DNA of 64,000 bases from Rhodanobacter sp. B04 (GCF_002001125.1 NZ_MUNV01000011.1:248001-312000), one strand, 5' to 3'. Shown: positions 18,813-28,615, counted from the stretch's first letter. Made by a program: numbers and translations. The notes: generated from the sequence alone by a model not told the origin.

Positions 18813-19337
18813 ATGGATAATCCGCGCCCCATATCGCCTGCTGCTTCCGGAAAGCGTTCCTCCGGTCCGCAGGGAACGCGATTCTTCGCCCAGGAGGATC
18901 TGCGTCAACTTGCGTCCGAGGCGGGTGAGGCATCCGAGGCGCGTGCCAGCGTGCACAAGCCGGTTCTGGAGAGCATCAGCCCGGAGCTTGGCGGGCGACG
19001 CTTCCCCGTTCTCCCTGGCCGCCAGTCGATCGGCAGACTTGCCAGCAACAATATTGTCGTCAATGGCCCAAGCGTCTCCTCTTCGCATGCGTGGATCATG
19101 AATCAGCAGGGGCGCTGCGTCATCATGAACACGTTGTCCACCAACGGCACCTTCGTGAATGGCAAGCGGATACACCAGGCAACCCTCAAGCACGGCGATC
19201 GCATCCGCCTGGGGCAGGTCGAGCTGGTGTTTCTCACTCGTGATCGCCACTCGCCCGCTTCCAGGCACCTCGTTCGCCTTGCGATCGGGTTGGTCGCGCT
19301 GATCGGCCTGGGCGTGTTGGCTTGGTGGCTGCTCTGA
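18813..19337 (+). CDS. Tail-anchored FHA-domain protein
   Basis: A 174-residue protein. A disordered N-terminus of about 55 residues is followed by a canonical FHA domain: FPVLPGRQSIGRLASNNIVV, then PSVSSSHAWIM and LSTNGTFVNGKRI. It carries the conserved Gly-Arg, Ser-x-x-His and Asn-Gly-Thr phosphothreonine-binding signature. The C-terminus is one transmembrane helix (LAIGLVALIGLGVLAWWLL), giving a cytoplasm-facing receptor. An in-frame TTG at 18801 is an alternative start. The kinase gene begins 10 bases downstream, so co-translation and kinase-partner function are likely. Confidence 0.85.
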   Translation: MDNPRPISPAASGKRSSGPQGTRFFAQEDLRQLASEAGEASEARASVHKPVLESISPELGGRRFPVLPGRQSIGRLASNNIVVNGPSVSSSHAWIMNQQGRCVIMNTLSTNGTFVNGKRIHQATLKHGDRIRLGQVELVFLTRDRHSPASRHLVRLAIGLVALIGLGVLAWWLL

Positions 19338-19347
19338 TGCCGCCACG

Positions 19348-21051
19348 ATGAATGAGCATGCGTGGCCATCAACCCTTGGGCGCTATCGCATCGAGGGAAT
19401 TCTTGGCGAAGGAGCGATGGCGGTCGTCTATGCCGGTTTCGATCCCGGCATCGAACGGCAGGTAGCCATCAAGTGCCTTCACCGCGAGGTGGCTTCCGAT
19501 CCCGGCTACCGGCAGCGTTTCCTGATCGAAGCCCGTGCGGCCGGCAATCTGACCCATCCTCACATTGTCACGATTTTCGACGCGGGCGAGACGGACGACG
19601 GTCGCTCATATATCGCCATGGAGCGTCTCTCCGGCGAGACGCTTGCCAGCCGGATTGCCAGCGAAGGGTTGCCGCCACTGCCAGTGATCATCGAACTGGC
19701 TACGCAGATCGCTGCCGCACTCGATTACGCCCACGTTCAAGGTGTCATCCATCACGACATCAAGCCGGAAAACATCATGCTGGCCGAGGGCTGGCATTAC
19801 GCCAAGATCAGCGATTTCGGCATTGCCGACCGCGCAGGGATGCACGATGCCGCACTAGGGGAGCGCGCCGAGATTGGTGGTACGCCCGCCTATATGGCCC
19901 CGGAGCGCATGCGTGGCGAGCCAGCCGATGCACGATGCGATCTGTTTTCGCTGGGCGTGGTGCTTTACTGGATGCTCACCGGCAAGTTGCCCTGGTCGGA
20001 AACCGTAGACGTGCGACGCCTGATCAGGGAGCGGCAACGCTCACCACGTCCGGCGGTCGAACCACTTGATCCAGCCACACCGGCGATCTTGATCGACATC
20101 GTGCACACCTTGCTGGCGCCCACGGCCTCGGCACGTTACCAACGTGGCAGCGAAGTCGTCGACGATCTGCGCATGGCAAGCCGCGAATATGAGCGCTTGC
20201 GCCAAAAGCCGCTGGCCAACCGCATCATCTCGCTGCGTCTGCGCTGGGCGGGTGCCCTGGGAATCACGCTGTGCCTGGTCCTGCTGCTGGGCCTGGCAGC
20301 GATCTATGCCAAGCAGAACAAGGCCGTCACCGGTCTTGCGCTGGATTTCGGCAGTTCCCTGGGACGCATGGTCGCCAGCGAGTCAGCGGAGAACCTGTTG
20401 CTGGGCGATCACGCCGCTACCCGCGCGCTGGTGGAAGATGTCGCGCGCAACCAGCAGATCCATTATCTCGCGATTGCCGATCGACATGGCGACATCGTCG
20501 CCAGCACCCGGCAAGCGGAAATCGGGCAGAAACTGTCTGCGCCGGGCGAGCAGAAATACCTGTCGTCGGCATATGGCATCGAGAGTTATCGCGGCGAGAT
20601 CGTGGACGGTGCGCATCGTGACGAGATGCTGTTGTTCGACGTACCGGTCAGCTACCAGGCAAAGGCCGTCGGTGAGCTACGCCTGGGCGTCAGCAATGAG
20701 CCATTGCGCATCGCCCAGAAAACGACCTTGTGGGTGATCGTTGCCGTTCTCGTGCTGACCCTGACGGCCCTGGTCGGCGCCGCCTATTGGCTGTTCAGGC
20801 GGCCGCTGGCCCTGCTGGACATGCTCGGCGACGCGTTGCTCAGGGTCGCCCGGGGAGATTTCAACCACCGCATCCGCCTTGAGCGCAGGGATGAATTGGG
20901 TCGGTTGTTCACCGCGTTCAATCTGATGAACGGCGCGCTGCAGACACGACAGCACCCGGCAGGGCAGACACCCCGTCCTGCCGTGGCGGATGACGCCGCA
21001 CAACCGACGCAACTCATCACGCCAGCCGCTGCCGATGAAGAAGCGACCTGA
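19348..21051 (+). CDS. Membrane Ser/Thr protein kinase with periplasmic sensor and C-terminal HAMP
   Basis: A 567-residue protein. The N-terminal Hanks-type kinase has a Gly-rich loop (GEGAMAVV, 20-27), Lys42, a catalytic loop HHDIKPENI (Asp137, Lys139, Asn142; HHD instead of HRD), DFG Asp156 and an APE-like PER at the end of the activation segment. TM1 is at about 298-318. A periplasmic domain (about 320-455) and TM2 (about 458-482) come next, then a HAMP-like segment (FRRPLALLDMLGDALLRVARGDFNHRI) and a short tail. The sensor half resembles histidine-kinase or chemoreceptor input modules, but the output domain lies before TM1, not after HAMP. No PASTA repeats. The two FHA genes upstream are probable readers. 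Confidence 0.88.
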   Translation: MNEHAWPSTLGRYRIEGILGEGAMAVVYAGFDPGIERQVAIKCLHREVASDPGYRQRFLIEARAAGNLTHPHIVTIFDAGETDDGRSYIAMERLSGETLASRIASEGLPPLPVIIELATQIAAALDYAHVQGVIHHDIKPENIMLAEGWHYAKISDFGIADRAGMHDAALGERAEIGGTPAYMAPERMRGEPADARCDLFSLGVVLYWMLTGKLPWSETVDVRRLIRERQRSPRPAVEPLDPATPAILIDIVHTLLAPTASARYQRGSEVVDDLRMASREYERLRQKPLANRIISLRLRWAGALGITLCLVLLLGLAAIYAKQNKAVTGLALDFGSSLGRMVASESAENLLLGDHAATRALVEDVARNQQIHYLAIADRHGDIVASTRQAEIGQKLSAPGEQKYLSSAYGIESYRGEIVDGAHRDEMLLFDVPVSYQAKAVGELRLGVSNEPLRIAQKTTLWVIVAVLVLTLTALVGAAYWLFRRPLALLDMLGDALLRVARGDFNHRIRLERRDELGRLFTAFNLMNGALQTRQHPAGQTPRPAVADDAAQPTQLITPAAADEEAT

Positions 21052-21112
21052 GGTATTCCATTCTTTCTTGCCGCCTGTCGAGCGGCAGGCCAGGTCGAAT
21101 GCATGGTGGAAC

Positions 21113-22030
21113 TCAGATCTGTTTCAGTCGATGCTTGAGTTCGAGTGCGCGTGCCCGGTAGATGACCGCCGGCTCGTAATTCGGGTTGATGGCCAGGATG
21201 CGATCCCATAGCGAGATGGCCTGGTCCAGTTGCTGGTCGCGGTACAGCACGATCGCACGCTCGTGGTAGGAGGACAGCAGTTGTTCGCGCAGCGCAACTG
21301 CCTGTGGTCCAACCGGTTTCAGTCCAGGATCGATCGACAAGGCTTCGCCGAGACGCGCCATCGCCTGATCGTTCTGCCCTTGATCAAGCAGGGACAGACT
21401 CTCCCGCTGCAATCGCTGTGCCTTCGCCGCAGGCAATTCACTGGCAGATGCCTCGCCGCCGGGTGCCGTCAATGCGTCGCCGACGGATGCATTCGGGGCG
21501 GCGCCCGTCGTCGCTGATGCAGCGGGATTTGACGCAGGCAGGCGTATCGTTTCGCCCGTGCGCAACACGGAAGGATTGGCCGATCCGTTGTAGCGCGCCA
21601 GGATCAGGAACGCCCCGGGGTCGCCCAGATAGCGTGCGGCCAGCGTGCTGTAAGAGTCGCCAGCCTGCACGACATAGGTACGCGAGCGGGTGCCAAGCGC
21701 CTGCTTGGGGTCGACCGTAAGCTGGTGCAGCATGGCCTGCGCGGGGCGGTCGCCAGGATGCTGTGCCAGATATTGCCTCAGATCCTGTTCGCCATCGTTG
21801 TAGTGGCCAAGTTGCAGCTCATTGACGATCGCCGCGAACGAGAGCGTGCGGCCAGTCTCCGTCCGGGTGGGTGGTGGCGTGCTCGCCGTAGCCGGATTTC
21901 CGCCGGCCTTCGATTTGAGGGCGTTGACCTGGGCGCAGCCTGTCACGCCCAAGGCAGCCAACAGAATGGCGACGAGGGCGGCTTGCCTGAACCACGATCC
22001 GTCGAAACGGAATTGCCTCGCCAATGTCAT
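21113..22030 (-). CDS. LysM- and TPR-containing lipoprotein
   Basis: A 305-residue envelope lipoprotein. A signal sequence ends in lipobox GVTGC. Then come a Pro/Thr linker, a short helical repeat (ELQLGHYNDGEQDLRQYLAQHPGD), a LysM domain (TYVVQAGDSYSTLAARYLGDPGAFLILARYNG) that would bind peptidoglycan, an Ala/Ser/Gly-rich linker and C-terminal TPR-like repeats (RLGEALSIDPGLKP, ISLWDRILAINPNYEPA). ATG 22030 gives the best signal peptide; longer in-frame starts exist up to 22354. It lies convergent to the Ser/Thr kinase, 61 bases apart, so a functional link is possible but unproven. Confidence 0.8.
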   Translation of the reverse strand: MTLARQFRFDGSWFRQAALVAILLAALGVTGCAQVNALKSKAGGNPATASTPPPTRTETGRTLSFAAIVNELQLGHYNDGEQDLRQYLAQHPGDRPAQAMLHQLTVDPKQALGTRSRTYVVQAGDSYSTLAARYLGDPGAFLILARYNGSANPSVLRTGETIRLPASNPAASATTGAAPNASVGDALTAPGGEASASELPAAKAQRLQRESLSLLDQGQNDQAMARLGEALSIDPGLKPVGPQAVALREQLLSSYHERAIVLYRDQQLDQAISLWDRILAINPNYEPAVIYRARALELKHRLKQI

Positions 22031-22151
22031 ACGCCCCCGCCGGTTGCTGGTGACCTGTTCGCCAGGCCGTGCCAGCATTGTAACGGCTGCCCTCATCGCC
22101 CGCTCCGCTTCCTCGCTCGCCCGCAGTATCGAGCCGCTGTGAAGCGCCATG

Positions 22152-22182
22152 TTGACCACCCCATGCTGCGCCGCGCCATAAT
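22152..22182 (+). promoter_or_regulatory. Probable sigma-70 promoter for serC
   Basis: TTGACC (22152-22157) and CATAAT (22177-22182) are separated by 19 bases and lie 33 bases before the serC start. The hexamers are good; the spacer is slightly long. Confidence 0.45.
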
Positions 22183-22214
22183 GCACGGGACACCATGACG
22201 GGACGCAACAGCAC

Positions 22215-23300
22215 GTGAGCAGAGTCTGGAACTTCAGCGCCGGTCCGGCAGCGTTGCCGCAGGCGGTACTCGAACGCGCCCAGCGCGAGATGCTGGACTG
22301 GAATGGCAGCGGCGCCTCGGTGATGGAGCAGTCCCATCGCGGCAGGCGCTTCACCCAGATGGCCGCGCAGACCGAGGCCGAGCTGCGCTCGCTGCTGGCG
22401 ATTCCCGCCGACTATGCCGTGCTGTTCCTGCAAGGCGGCGCCACCCAGCACTTCGCGCAGATCCCGATGAACCTGGCCGGCGCCGACGACTGCGCCGACT
22501 ACATCGTCAGCGGCCACTGGGGCGCGAAGGCAGTCAGCGAGGCGGCACCGTATCTGCGGGTGAACGTGGCGGCCAGCGGCGAGGCCGAACGCTATCTGAA
22601 GCTGCCGCCTCGCGAAAGCTGGCGGCTCGATCCGCAGGCCGCCTATGTGCACTACACGCCGAACGAGACGATCCACGGCGTGGAATTCCACGATGTTCCC
22701 GATGTGGGCGCGGTGCCGCTGGTGGCGGACATGTCGTCGAACATCCTGTCCGAGCCGCTGGATGTCTCGCGCTTCGGGCTTATCTACGCCGGCGCACAGA
22801 AGAACATCGGCCCCTCCGGGCTGGTGGTGATGATCATCCGGCGCGACCTGCTGCAGCGGGCTGGGCGCCCGATGGCGAAGATCTTCCGTTATGCCGAGCA
22901 TGCGGCGAACGACTCGATGCTCAACACGCCGAATACCTGGGGCTGGTACCTGGCCGGGTTGACTTTCCAGTGGCTGCAGGAGCAGGGCGGCGTCGCCGCG
23001 ATCGGCGAGCGCAACCGCGCCAAGGCGAAGCTGCTGTACCAGGCCATCGACGGCTCGGACGGTTACTACCGCAGCCCGGTCGATCCGGCGGCCCGATCGC
23101 GCATGAACGTGCCGTTCACCCTGCACGATGGCGCGCTGGATGCGGTGTTCCTGAAGGAGTCGGAAGCTGCCGGCCTGCTCGCGCTGAAGGGGCACAAGGC
23201 CGTCGGGGGCATGCGCGCATCTCTGTACAACGCGGTGCCGCTGGAAGCGGTGCAGGCGTTGACGAGCTTCATGAAGGATTTTTCGCAGCGGCACGGATGA
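22215..23300 (+). CDS. serC: Phosphoserine aminotransferase SerC
   Basis: A 361-residue PLP enzyme converting 3-phosphohydroxypyruvate to phosphoserine in serine biosynthesis; it also acts in the DXP-dependent pyridoxal phosphate route. It begins [22 protein letters not shown], has [11 protein letters not shown] near residue 35, and the PLP-lysine motif [13 protein letters not shown] with Lys196. The start is GTG 22215. pheA and aroA follow in the same direction, matching the serC-(pheA)-aroA group of many gammaproteobacteria. Confidence 0.96.
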   Translation: MSRVWNFSAGPAALPQAVLERAQREMLDWNGSGASVMEQSHRGRRFTQMAAQTEAELRSLLAIPADYAVLFLQGGATQHFAQIPMNLAGADDCADYIVSGHWGAKAVSEAAPYLRVNVAASGEAERYLKLPPRESWRLDPQAAYVHYTPNETIHGVEFHDVPDVGAVPLVADMSSNILSEPLDVSRFGLIYAGAQKNIGPSGLVVMIIRRDLLQRAGRPMAKIFRYAEHAANDSMLNTPNTWGWYLAGLTFQWLQEQGGVAAIGERNRAKAKLLYQAIDGSDGYYRSPVDPAARSRMNVPFTLHDGALDAVFLKESEAAGLLALKGHKAVGGMRASLYNAVPLEAVQALTSFMKDFSQRHG

Positions 23301-23375
23301 TTGGCCATGGAGGCCGCATTTCGGGCATGATGTCTGTCCATCATTTGGACTTCTTTACTTCCAGGCGGCCAAAGC

Positions 23376-24464
23376 ATGACCGATCCAAAAACATCGCTGA
23401 GCGAGATGCGCGAACGCATCGACAGCATCGACCGGCAGATCCAGCAGCTGATTTCCGAGCGCGCCAACCATGCGCAGACGGTAGCGAAGGTGAAAGGCTC
23501 GGGGCTTTCGGCGATCGATTATTACCGTCCCGAGCGCGAGGCGCATGTGCTGCGCATGGTGGTGGATCGCAACCAGGGGCCGTTGTCCGATACCGAGATG
23601 GTGCGGTTGTTCCGCGAAATCATGTCCTCCTGCCTGGCGCAGGAAGACCCGCTGAAGATAGGCTTCCTCGGACCGGAGGGCACGTTCAGCGAGCAGGCCG
23701 TGCGCAAGCATTTCGGCCATGCCGCCTACGGGTTGCCGCTGGGCAGCATCGAGGAAGTGTTCCAGGAAGTCGCTGCCGGCCACGCCGACTTCGGCGTGGT
23801 GCCGGTGGAGAACTCCGGGCAGGGCATGATCCAGGTCACCCTGGATATGTTCCTCACCTCCGCAGCCACCATCTGCGGCGAAGTGGAACTGCGTGTGCAC
23901 CAGTGCCTGCACTCGCAGGCCGGCAAGCTGGAAGACGTCAAGCGTGTCTACGCGCATGCGCAGTCGCTGCAGCAGTGCAAGACCTGGCTGCGCATCAACC
24001 TGCCGGGCGTCGAGTGCATCGCGGTGAGCAGCAATGCCGAAGCAGCGCGGCTGGCAAGGCATGCCGACGATGCAGCCGCCATCGCCGGCGAGACCGCCGG
24101 CAAGGTCTACGGCCTCAAGACCGTGGCGCAGGGCATCGAGGATCGCGCGGACAACACCACGCGTTTCCTGGTGATCGGCCGCTCGCTGTTCCCGCCGTCC
24201 GGCAACGACCGTACCTCGCTGCTGATCACCGTGAACGACAAGCCGGGCGCGTTGTACGACGTGCTCAGCCCGTTCGCCAAGCATGGCGTCAGCCTGAACC
24301 GGATCGAATCGCGGCCGGCGCATACCGGCAAGTGGCAGTACGCATTCTTCATCGACGTCTCCGGTCATATCGACGATGCCACCTTGCAGGCGGCCGTGCA
24401 GGAGATCGGCGAGTCGGCGGCCACGATACGCGTGCTGGGTTCCTACCCGGTGGCCTTGCCCTGA
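23376..24464 (+). CDS. pheA: Bifunctional chorismate mutase / prephenate dehydratase (P-protein)
   Basis: A 362-residue enzyme of phenylalanine synthesis. Residues 1-90 are an AroQ-type chorismate mutase (LSEMRERIDSIDRQIQQLISERA, YYRPEREAHVLR). Residues about 95-275 are prephenate dehydratase, starting IGFLGPEGTFSEQA and ending with the catalytic-region motif DNTTRFLVIGR. The last 75 residues are an ACT regulatory domain with the Phe-binding ESRP motif (NRIESRPAHTGKWQYAFFID). Feedback inhibition by Phe is expected. It is the middle gene of serC-pheA-aroA. Confidence 0.96.
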   Translation: MTDPKTSLSEMRERIDSIDRQIQQLISERANHAQTVAKVKGSGLSAIDYYRPEREAHVLRMVVDRNQGPLSDTEMVRLFREIMSSCLAQEDPLKIGFLGPEGTFSEQAVRKHFGHAAYGLPLGSIEEVFQEVAAGHADFGVVPVENSGQGMIQVTLDMFLTSAATICGEVELRVHQCLHSQAGKLEDVKRVYAHAQSLQQCKTWLRINLPGVECIAVSSNAEAARLARHADDAAAIAGETAGKVYGLKTVAQGIEDRADNTTRFLVIGRSLFPPSGNDRTSLLITVNDKPGALYDVLSPFAKHGVSLNRIESRPAHTGKWQYAFFIDVSGHIDDATLQAAVQEIGESAATIRVLGSYPVALP

Positions 24465-24512
24465 CATGGCGCACGACCGCTGCAAGGCGCGATCGCGCAC
24501 GGAGAACTTCGC

Positions 24513-25835
24513 TTGAATCCCATCGACCAGCGCAGTCTGGACTGGAACAGTCGACCGGGTCGGCCGTTGCACGGCAGCGTGCCAGTACCCGGTGACAAGT
24601 CCGTTTCGCACCGCGCATTGATGCTCGCGGCGATCGCCGAAGGGGACTCGCGCATTCGAGGCTTCCTCGAAGGCGAGGACACTCGCGCTACCGCCGCCGT
24701 GCTGGCGCAGCTCGGTGTGCATATCGAGACGCCCGCGGCGGGCGAACGCGTGGTGCGTGGCGTCGGCCTGCATGGCCTGCGTGGCACGACGCAATCGCTG
24801 GACTGCGGCAACGCCGGCACCGGCATGCGCCTGCTGACGGGTCTGCTGGCCGGACAGGCGTTCGACAGCACCTTGGTCGGCGATACATCGCTGTCGAAGC
24901 GGCCGATGCGCCGGGTCACCGAGCCGCTGGCGTCGATGGGCGCGCGTATCGTTGCGCACGATGGCTTGCCGCCGTTGCAGGTACGTGGCGGCCAGTCATT
25001 GCGTGGCATCCGTTACGAGCTGCCGGTGGCCAGTGCCCAGGTGAAGTCCGCGCTGCTGCTGGCGGGCCTGTATGCAACTGGCGAAACCGAGATCATCGAG
25101 CCGCACCCGACCCGCGATTACACCGAGCGCATGCTGGCCGCGTTCGGTTGGCCGATCGATTTTTCGCCAGGCCGCGCGAAACTTGGCGGCGGTCATGCCC
25201 TGCATGCCACCGATGTCGACGTGCCGGCCGATTTTTCCTCAGCGGCATTCTTCCTGGTCGCGGCCAGCATCGTGCCGGGTTCCGCGTTGCGTTTGCCGGC
25301 GGTCGGCCTCAACCCGCGCCGGACCGGGCTGCTGCAGGCGCTGCGCCTGATGGGCGCGGACATCACGGTCGAGCACGAACGTGAGGCTGGTGGCGAGCCG
25401 GTCGGCGACCTGCTCGTGCGTCATGCGCCGCTGCGCGGCATCGAGTTGCCGGAGGCGCTGGTGCCGGACATGATCGACGAGTTCCCGGTACTGTTCATCG
25501 CTGCCGCCGTGGCCAGTGGCCGTACGGTGATCCGTGGTGCCGCCGAATTGCGGGTGAAGGAGTCCGACCGCATCGCGACGATGGCCCGTGGCCTGCGCAC
25601 GCTGGGCGCGATGATCGAGGAGACTGCGGATGGTGCCATCATCCATGGCGGGCAGCTGGGTACCGGCACGGTGGAAAGCCATCTCGACCATCGCATCGCG
25701 ATGAGCTTCGCAGTGGCCGGGCTGGTCGCCAGCGGCCCGGTGCGGATCAACGACTGCACTCACGTCGCCACCTCGTTCCCGGGTTTTCTGGAACTTGCCA
25801 ACGGCTGCGGCTTCGCGCTGCAGGTGGCCGACTGA
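24513..25835 (+). CDS. aroA: 3-phosphoshikimate 1-carboxyvinyltransferase (EPSP synthase)
   Basis: A 440-residue shikimate-pathway enzyme joining shikimate-3-phosphate and PEP. Family motifs: PGDKSVSHRALMLAAIAEG, LDCGNAGTGMRLLTGLLAGQ, GDTSLSKRPMRRV, ELRVKESDRIATM and DHRIAMSFAVAG. TTG 24513 is taken as start because GGAG lies 8 bases before it and the family N-terminus fits; no ATG stands at the right place. It follows pheA by 48 bases. Confidence 0.95.
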   Translation: MNPIDQRSLDWNSRPGRPLHGSVPVPGDKSVSHRALMLAAIAEGDSRIRGFLEGEDTRATAAVLAQLGVHIETPAAGERVVRGVGLHGLRGTTQSLDCGNAGTGMRLLTGLLAGQAFDSTLVGDTSLSKRPMRRVTEPLASMGARIVAHDGLPPLQVRGGQSLRGIRYELPVASAQVKSALLLAGLYATGETEIIEPHPTRDYTERMLAAFGWPIDFSPGRAKLGGGHALHATDVDVPADFSSAAFFLVAASIVPGSALRLPAVGLNPRRTGLLQALRLMGADITVEHEREAGGEPVGDLLVRHAPLRGIELPEALVPDMIDEFPVLFIAAAVASGRTVIRGAAELRVKESDRIATMARGLRTLGAMIEETADGAIIHGGQLGTGTVESHLDHRIAMSFAVAGLVASGPVRINDCTHVATSFPGFLELANGCGFALQVAD

Positions 25836-25895
25836 ACTGCAATCAGGAACGTGTATTGTTGATGCCAGTCTCACCGCCCGGTTGAAGGCCTTGCC

Positions 25896-26672
25896 ATGTC
25901 CAACGCTGTGCCGCCGTTCATCGTCGCCATTCCCGCCCGCTACGGCTCGACCCGTCTGCCGGCCAAGCCGCTGCGCGAGATCGGTGGCGTGCCGATGGTG
26001 GTGCGGGTAGCGCAGCGAGCACTGCAGGCCGGCGCCCGTCAGGTGGTGGTGGCGGTGGACGATCAGCGCATCGCGGATGTGCTGGCCGGGCAGGGCGTGG
26101 ATATCTGCATGACGCGCAGCGACCACGCCTCGGGCAGCGACCGGCTGGCCGAGTGCGCGGCGCTGTACGGCTGGGCCGAGGACAGCATCGTGGTGAACCT
26201 GCAGGGCGACGAGCCGTTCGCGCCGGCTGCCGGCATTCGCGCCGTGGCCAAGGCACTGGCCGGCGACAACGCGCCGATGGCCACCCTGGCGACGCCGATC
26301 ATCGACGCCGAGGAACTGTTCGATCCAAACGTGGTGAAACTGGTGCGTGGGGTGAATGGACGCGCGCTGTACTTCAGTCGTGCGCCGTTGCCGTGGGCGC
26401 GCGATGCGTTTGCCGTCGACCGGCATGCGCTGCCGTCCGGTTCGCCGTTCCTGCGGCATATCGGCATCTATGCGTACCGTGCAGGATTCCTGGATCGCTA
26501 TACCCGCCTGTCGCGCACGCCGCTGGAACAGACCGAGTCGCTGGAACAGCTGCGTGTGCTCGAGCACGGCCATGCGATTGCGGTACGTCTGACGCCGGAG
26601 CCATTCCCGCCCGGCATCGATACCGAGTCCGACCTGGAGCGTGCCGAGCAGTGGTTGCTTACGCATCGGTGA
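25896..26672 (+). CDS. kdsB: 3-deoxy-manno-octulosonate cytidylyltransferase KdsB
   Basis: A 258-residue cytosolic enzyme that activates Kdo as CMP-Kdo for lipopolysaccharide inner-core assembly. It begins [24 protein letters not shown], the nucleotide-binding signature, and contains [33 protein letters not shown] and [14 protein letters not shown]. This confirms a Gram-negative outer membrane. It lies 60 bases after aroA on the same strand and may share its transcript. Confidence 0.96.
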   Translation: MSNAVPPFIVAIPARYGSTRLPAKPLREIGGVPMVVRVAQRALQAGARQVVVAVDDQRIADVLAGQGVDICMTRSDHASGSDRLAECAALYGWAEDSIVVNLQGDEPFAPAAGIRAVAKALAGDNAPMATLATPIIDAEELFDPNVVKLVRGVNGRALYFSRAPLPWARDAFAVDRHALPSGSPFLRHIGIYAYRAGFLDRYTRLSRTPLEQTESLEQLRVLEHGHAIAVRLTPEPFPPGIDTESDLERAEQWLLTHR

Positions 26673-26716
26673 ATCACCATATGGGTGGCATCGACCGCAG
26701 TCGCTAGAATGCCGCC

Positions 26717-28543
26717 ATGCCATCCCTGCAACCGCCACCCTTCGACGGCAAGGCCTTCGTCCGCACGCTCACTTCCTCGCCCGGTGTCTATCGTCACTTC
26801 GACGCCGCCGGCGACCTGCTTTACGTCGGCAAGGCCGGCAATCTCAAGAAGCGCGTCGGCAGTTATTTCCTGAAGCCGCGGATGGAACCGCGCATCGCCG
26901 CGATGGTGGCGCAGATCGCGCGCGTCGAGATCACCGTGACGCGCACCGAGGGCGAGGCGTTGCTGCTGGAGTCGCAGCTGATCAAGTCGCTGAAGCCGCG
27001 CTACAACATCCTGCTGCGCGACGACAAGAGCTACCCGTACATCTACCTCTCCGGCGGCGAGGACTATCCGCGGCTGGCGTTCCATCGCGGTGCGCGCAAC
27101 CTGCCAGGGCGCTACTTCGGGCCGTACCCGAGCACCTACGCGGTGCGCGAGAGCCTCAGCCTGATGCAGAAGCTGTTCAAGGTGCGCCAGTGCGAGGACA
27201 GTTACTACCGCAATCGCTCGCGGCCGTGCCTGCAGCACCAGATCGGCCGCTGCACCGCGCCGTGTGTGCAGCTGATCAGCGTCGAGGATTACCGCAGCGA
27301 CGTGCGCCATGCCGAGATGTTTCTGGAAGGGCGCAGCAATGCGGTGATCGACGAACTGGCCGAGGCGATGGAGCGCGCCAGCAAGTCGCTGCAGTTCGAA
27401 CGGGCGGCAACCTTGCGCGACCAGGTGGCCGCTCTGCGCCAGCTGCAGGCGCAGCATCACGTGCACGGCGCCAGCGCCGACATGGACGTGATCGCCTGCC
27501 GCATCGAATCGGGCATGGCCTGCATCAGCGTGCTGTTCTTCCGCAACGGCATCAGCCTCGGCACGCGCGACTTCTTTCCGCGCCTGCCGCTGGATGCCGA
27601 GCCGGCCGACGTGCTGGCCCAGTTCATCGCGCAGTACTACCTCGACCGGCCGGTGCCGCGCGAGCTGATCCTTGGCGAGCCGATTGCCGATCAGGACATC
27701 CTGGCGGAACTGCTGGCCGAGCAATCCGGCCATGCGGTCGAGCTGAAATCCAGCGTGCGCAGCGATCGCGCACAATTCCTGCAGATGGCCGAGCGCAATG
27801 CGCAGGCTTCGCTGACCGCCCGGCTGGCCAGCCGGCAGACGCTGGGCGCACGCTTCGACGATTTGCAGAAAATACTCGAACTGGCTGCATCGCCACGCCG
27901 CATCGAGTGCTTCGACATCAGCCATACCATGGGCGAGGCGACCGTCGCCTCGTGCGTGGTGTTCGGCCCCGAGGGGCCGGAGAAGTCGAATTACCGGCGC
28001 TTCAATATCGCCGGGATCACGCCCGGTGACGATTACGCTGCCATGCACCAGGCGCTGACCCGACGTTTCCGCAAGGTTGCCGAAGGCGAGGGTGTGCGCC
28101 CGGACATCCTGCTGATCGACGGCGGCAGCGGGCAGGTGGCGCAGGCACTGGATGTGCTGCGGGATCTCGGAGTCACGGGTATCGAGGTGGTCGGTGTTGC
28201 CAAGGGGCCTGGGCGTCGTGCGGGCGAGGAAACCCTCGTGCTTGCCGACTCCGGGCGAGAGCTGCATCCAGGCTCGTCATCCCCCGCCTTGCATCTGGTC
28301 GCCGCCGTACGCGACGAAGCCCATCGCTTCGCCATCAGCGGTCATCGCAAGCGACGCGAGAAGGCGCGCGAGCGCAGCGTGCTGGAGGATGTCCAGGGCA
28401 TCGGCGCGCGTCGCCGCTCGGCACTGCTCAAGGCCTTCGGCGGCCTCGCCGGCGTGGAGAGCGCCGGCGTCGAGGAGCTGATGCAAGTCAAGGGCATCGA
28501 TCGCGGCCTGGCCGAGCGCATCTATGCCAGCCTGCATGGCTGA
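26717..28543 (+). CDS. uvrC: Excinuclease ABC subunit C (UvrC)
   Basis: A 608-residue nucleotide-excision-repair endonuclease. Domains in order: GIY-YIG nuclease (about 12-95: SSPGVYRHFDAAGDLLYVGKAG), a Cys-containing region (CLQHQIGRCTAPCV), a UVR motif (about 205-240), the RNase H-like second nuclease domain (FDISHTMGEATVASCVVF, ILLIDGGSGQV) and tandem helix-hairpin-helix at the C-terminus. A -10-like TAGAAT sits only 8-13 bases before the ATG. pgsA follows, a classic gammaproteobacterial pair. Confidence 0.97.
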   Translation: MPSLQPPPFDGKAFVRTLTSSPGVYRHFDAAGDLLYVGKAGNLKKRVGSYFLKPRMEPRIAAMVAQIARVEITVTRTEGEALLLESQLIKSLKPRYNILLRDDKSYPYIYLSGGEDYPRLAFHRGARNLPGRYFGPYPSTYAVRESLSLMQKLFKVRQCEDSYYRNRSRPCLQHQIGRCTAPCVQLISVEDYRSDVRHAEMFLEGRSNAVIDELAEAMERASKSLQFERAATLRDQVAALRQLQAQHHVHGASADMDVIACRIESGMACISVLFFRNGISLGTRDFFPRLPLDAEPADVLAQFIAQYYLDRPVPRELILGEPIADQDILAELLAEQSGHAVELKSSVRSDRAQFLQMAERNAQASLTARLASRQTLGARFDDLQKILELAASPRRIECFDISHTMGEATVASCVVFGPEGPEKSNYRRFNIAGITPGDDYAAMHQALTRRFRKVAEGEGVRPDILLIDGGSGQVAQALDVLRDLGVTGIEVVGVAKGPGRRAGEETLVLADSGRELHPGSSSPALHLVAAVRDEAHRFAISGHRKRREKARERSVLEDVQGIGARRRSALLKAFGGLAGVESAGVEELMQVKGIDRGLAERIYASLHG

Positions 28544-28615
28544 ATGCATGAACCTGTTTTCACTCGTTGATGCCATACGGGCATGCGACACTGTGGCAAA
28601 TATCCGGAACGAATC

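Noticed and set aside
20990-21211. Small plus-strand ORF spanning the kinase 3' end and the LysM gene 3' end
   Set aside because: It overlaps the ends of both convergent genes out of frame and has no ribosome-binding site or family resemblance.
23330-23400. Possible Phe leader peptide before pheA (ATGATGTCTGTCCATCATTT...)
   Set aside because: It has only two adjacent Phe codons, runs into pheA out of frame without a nearby stop, and no terminator hairpin lies before pheA.
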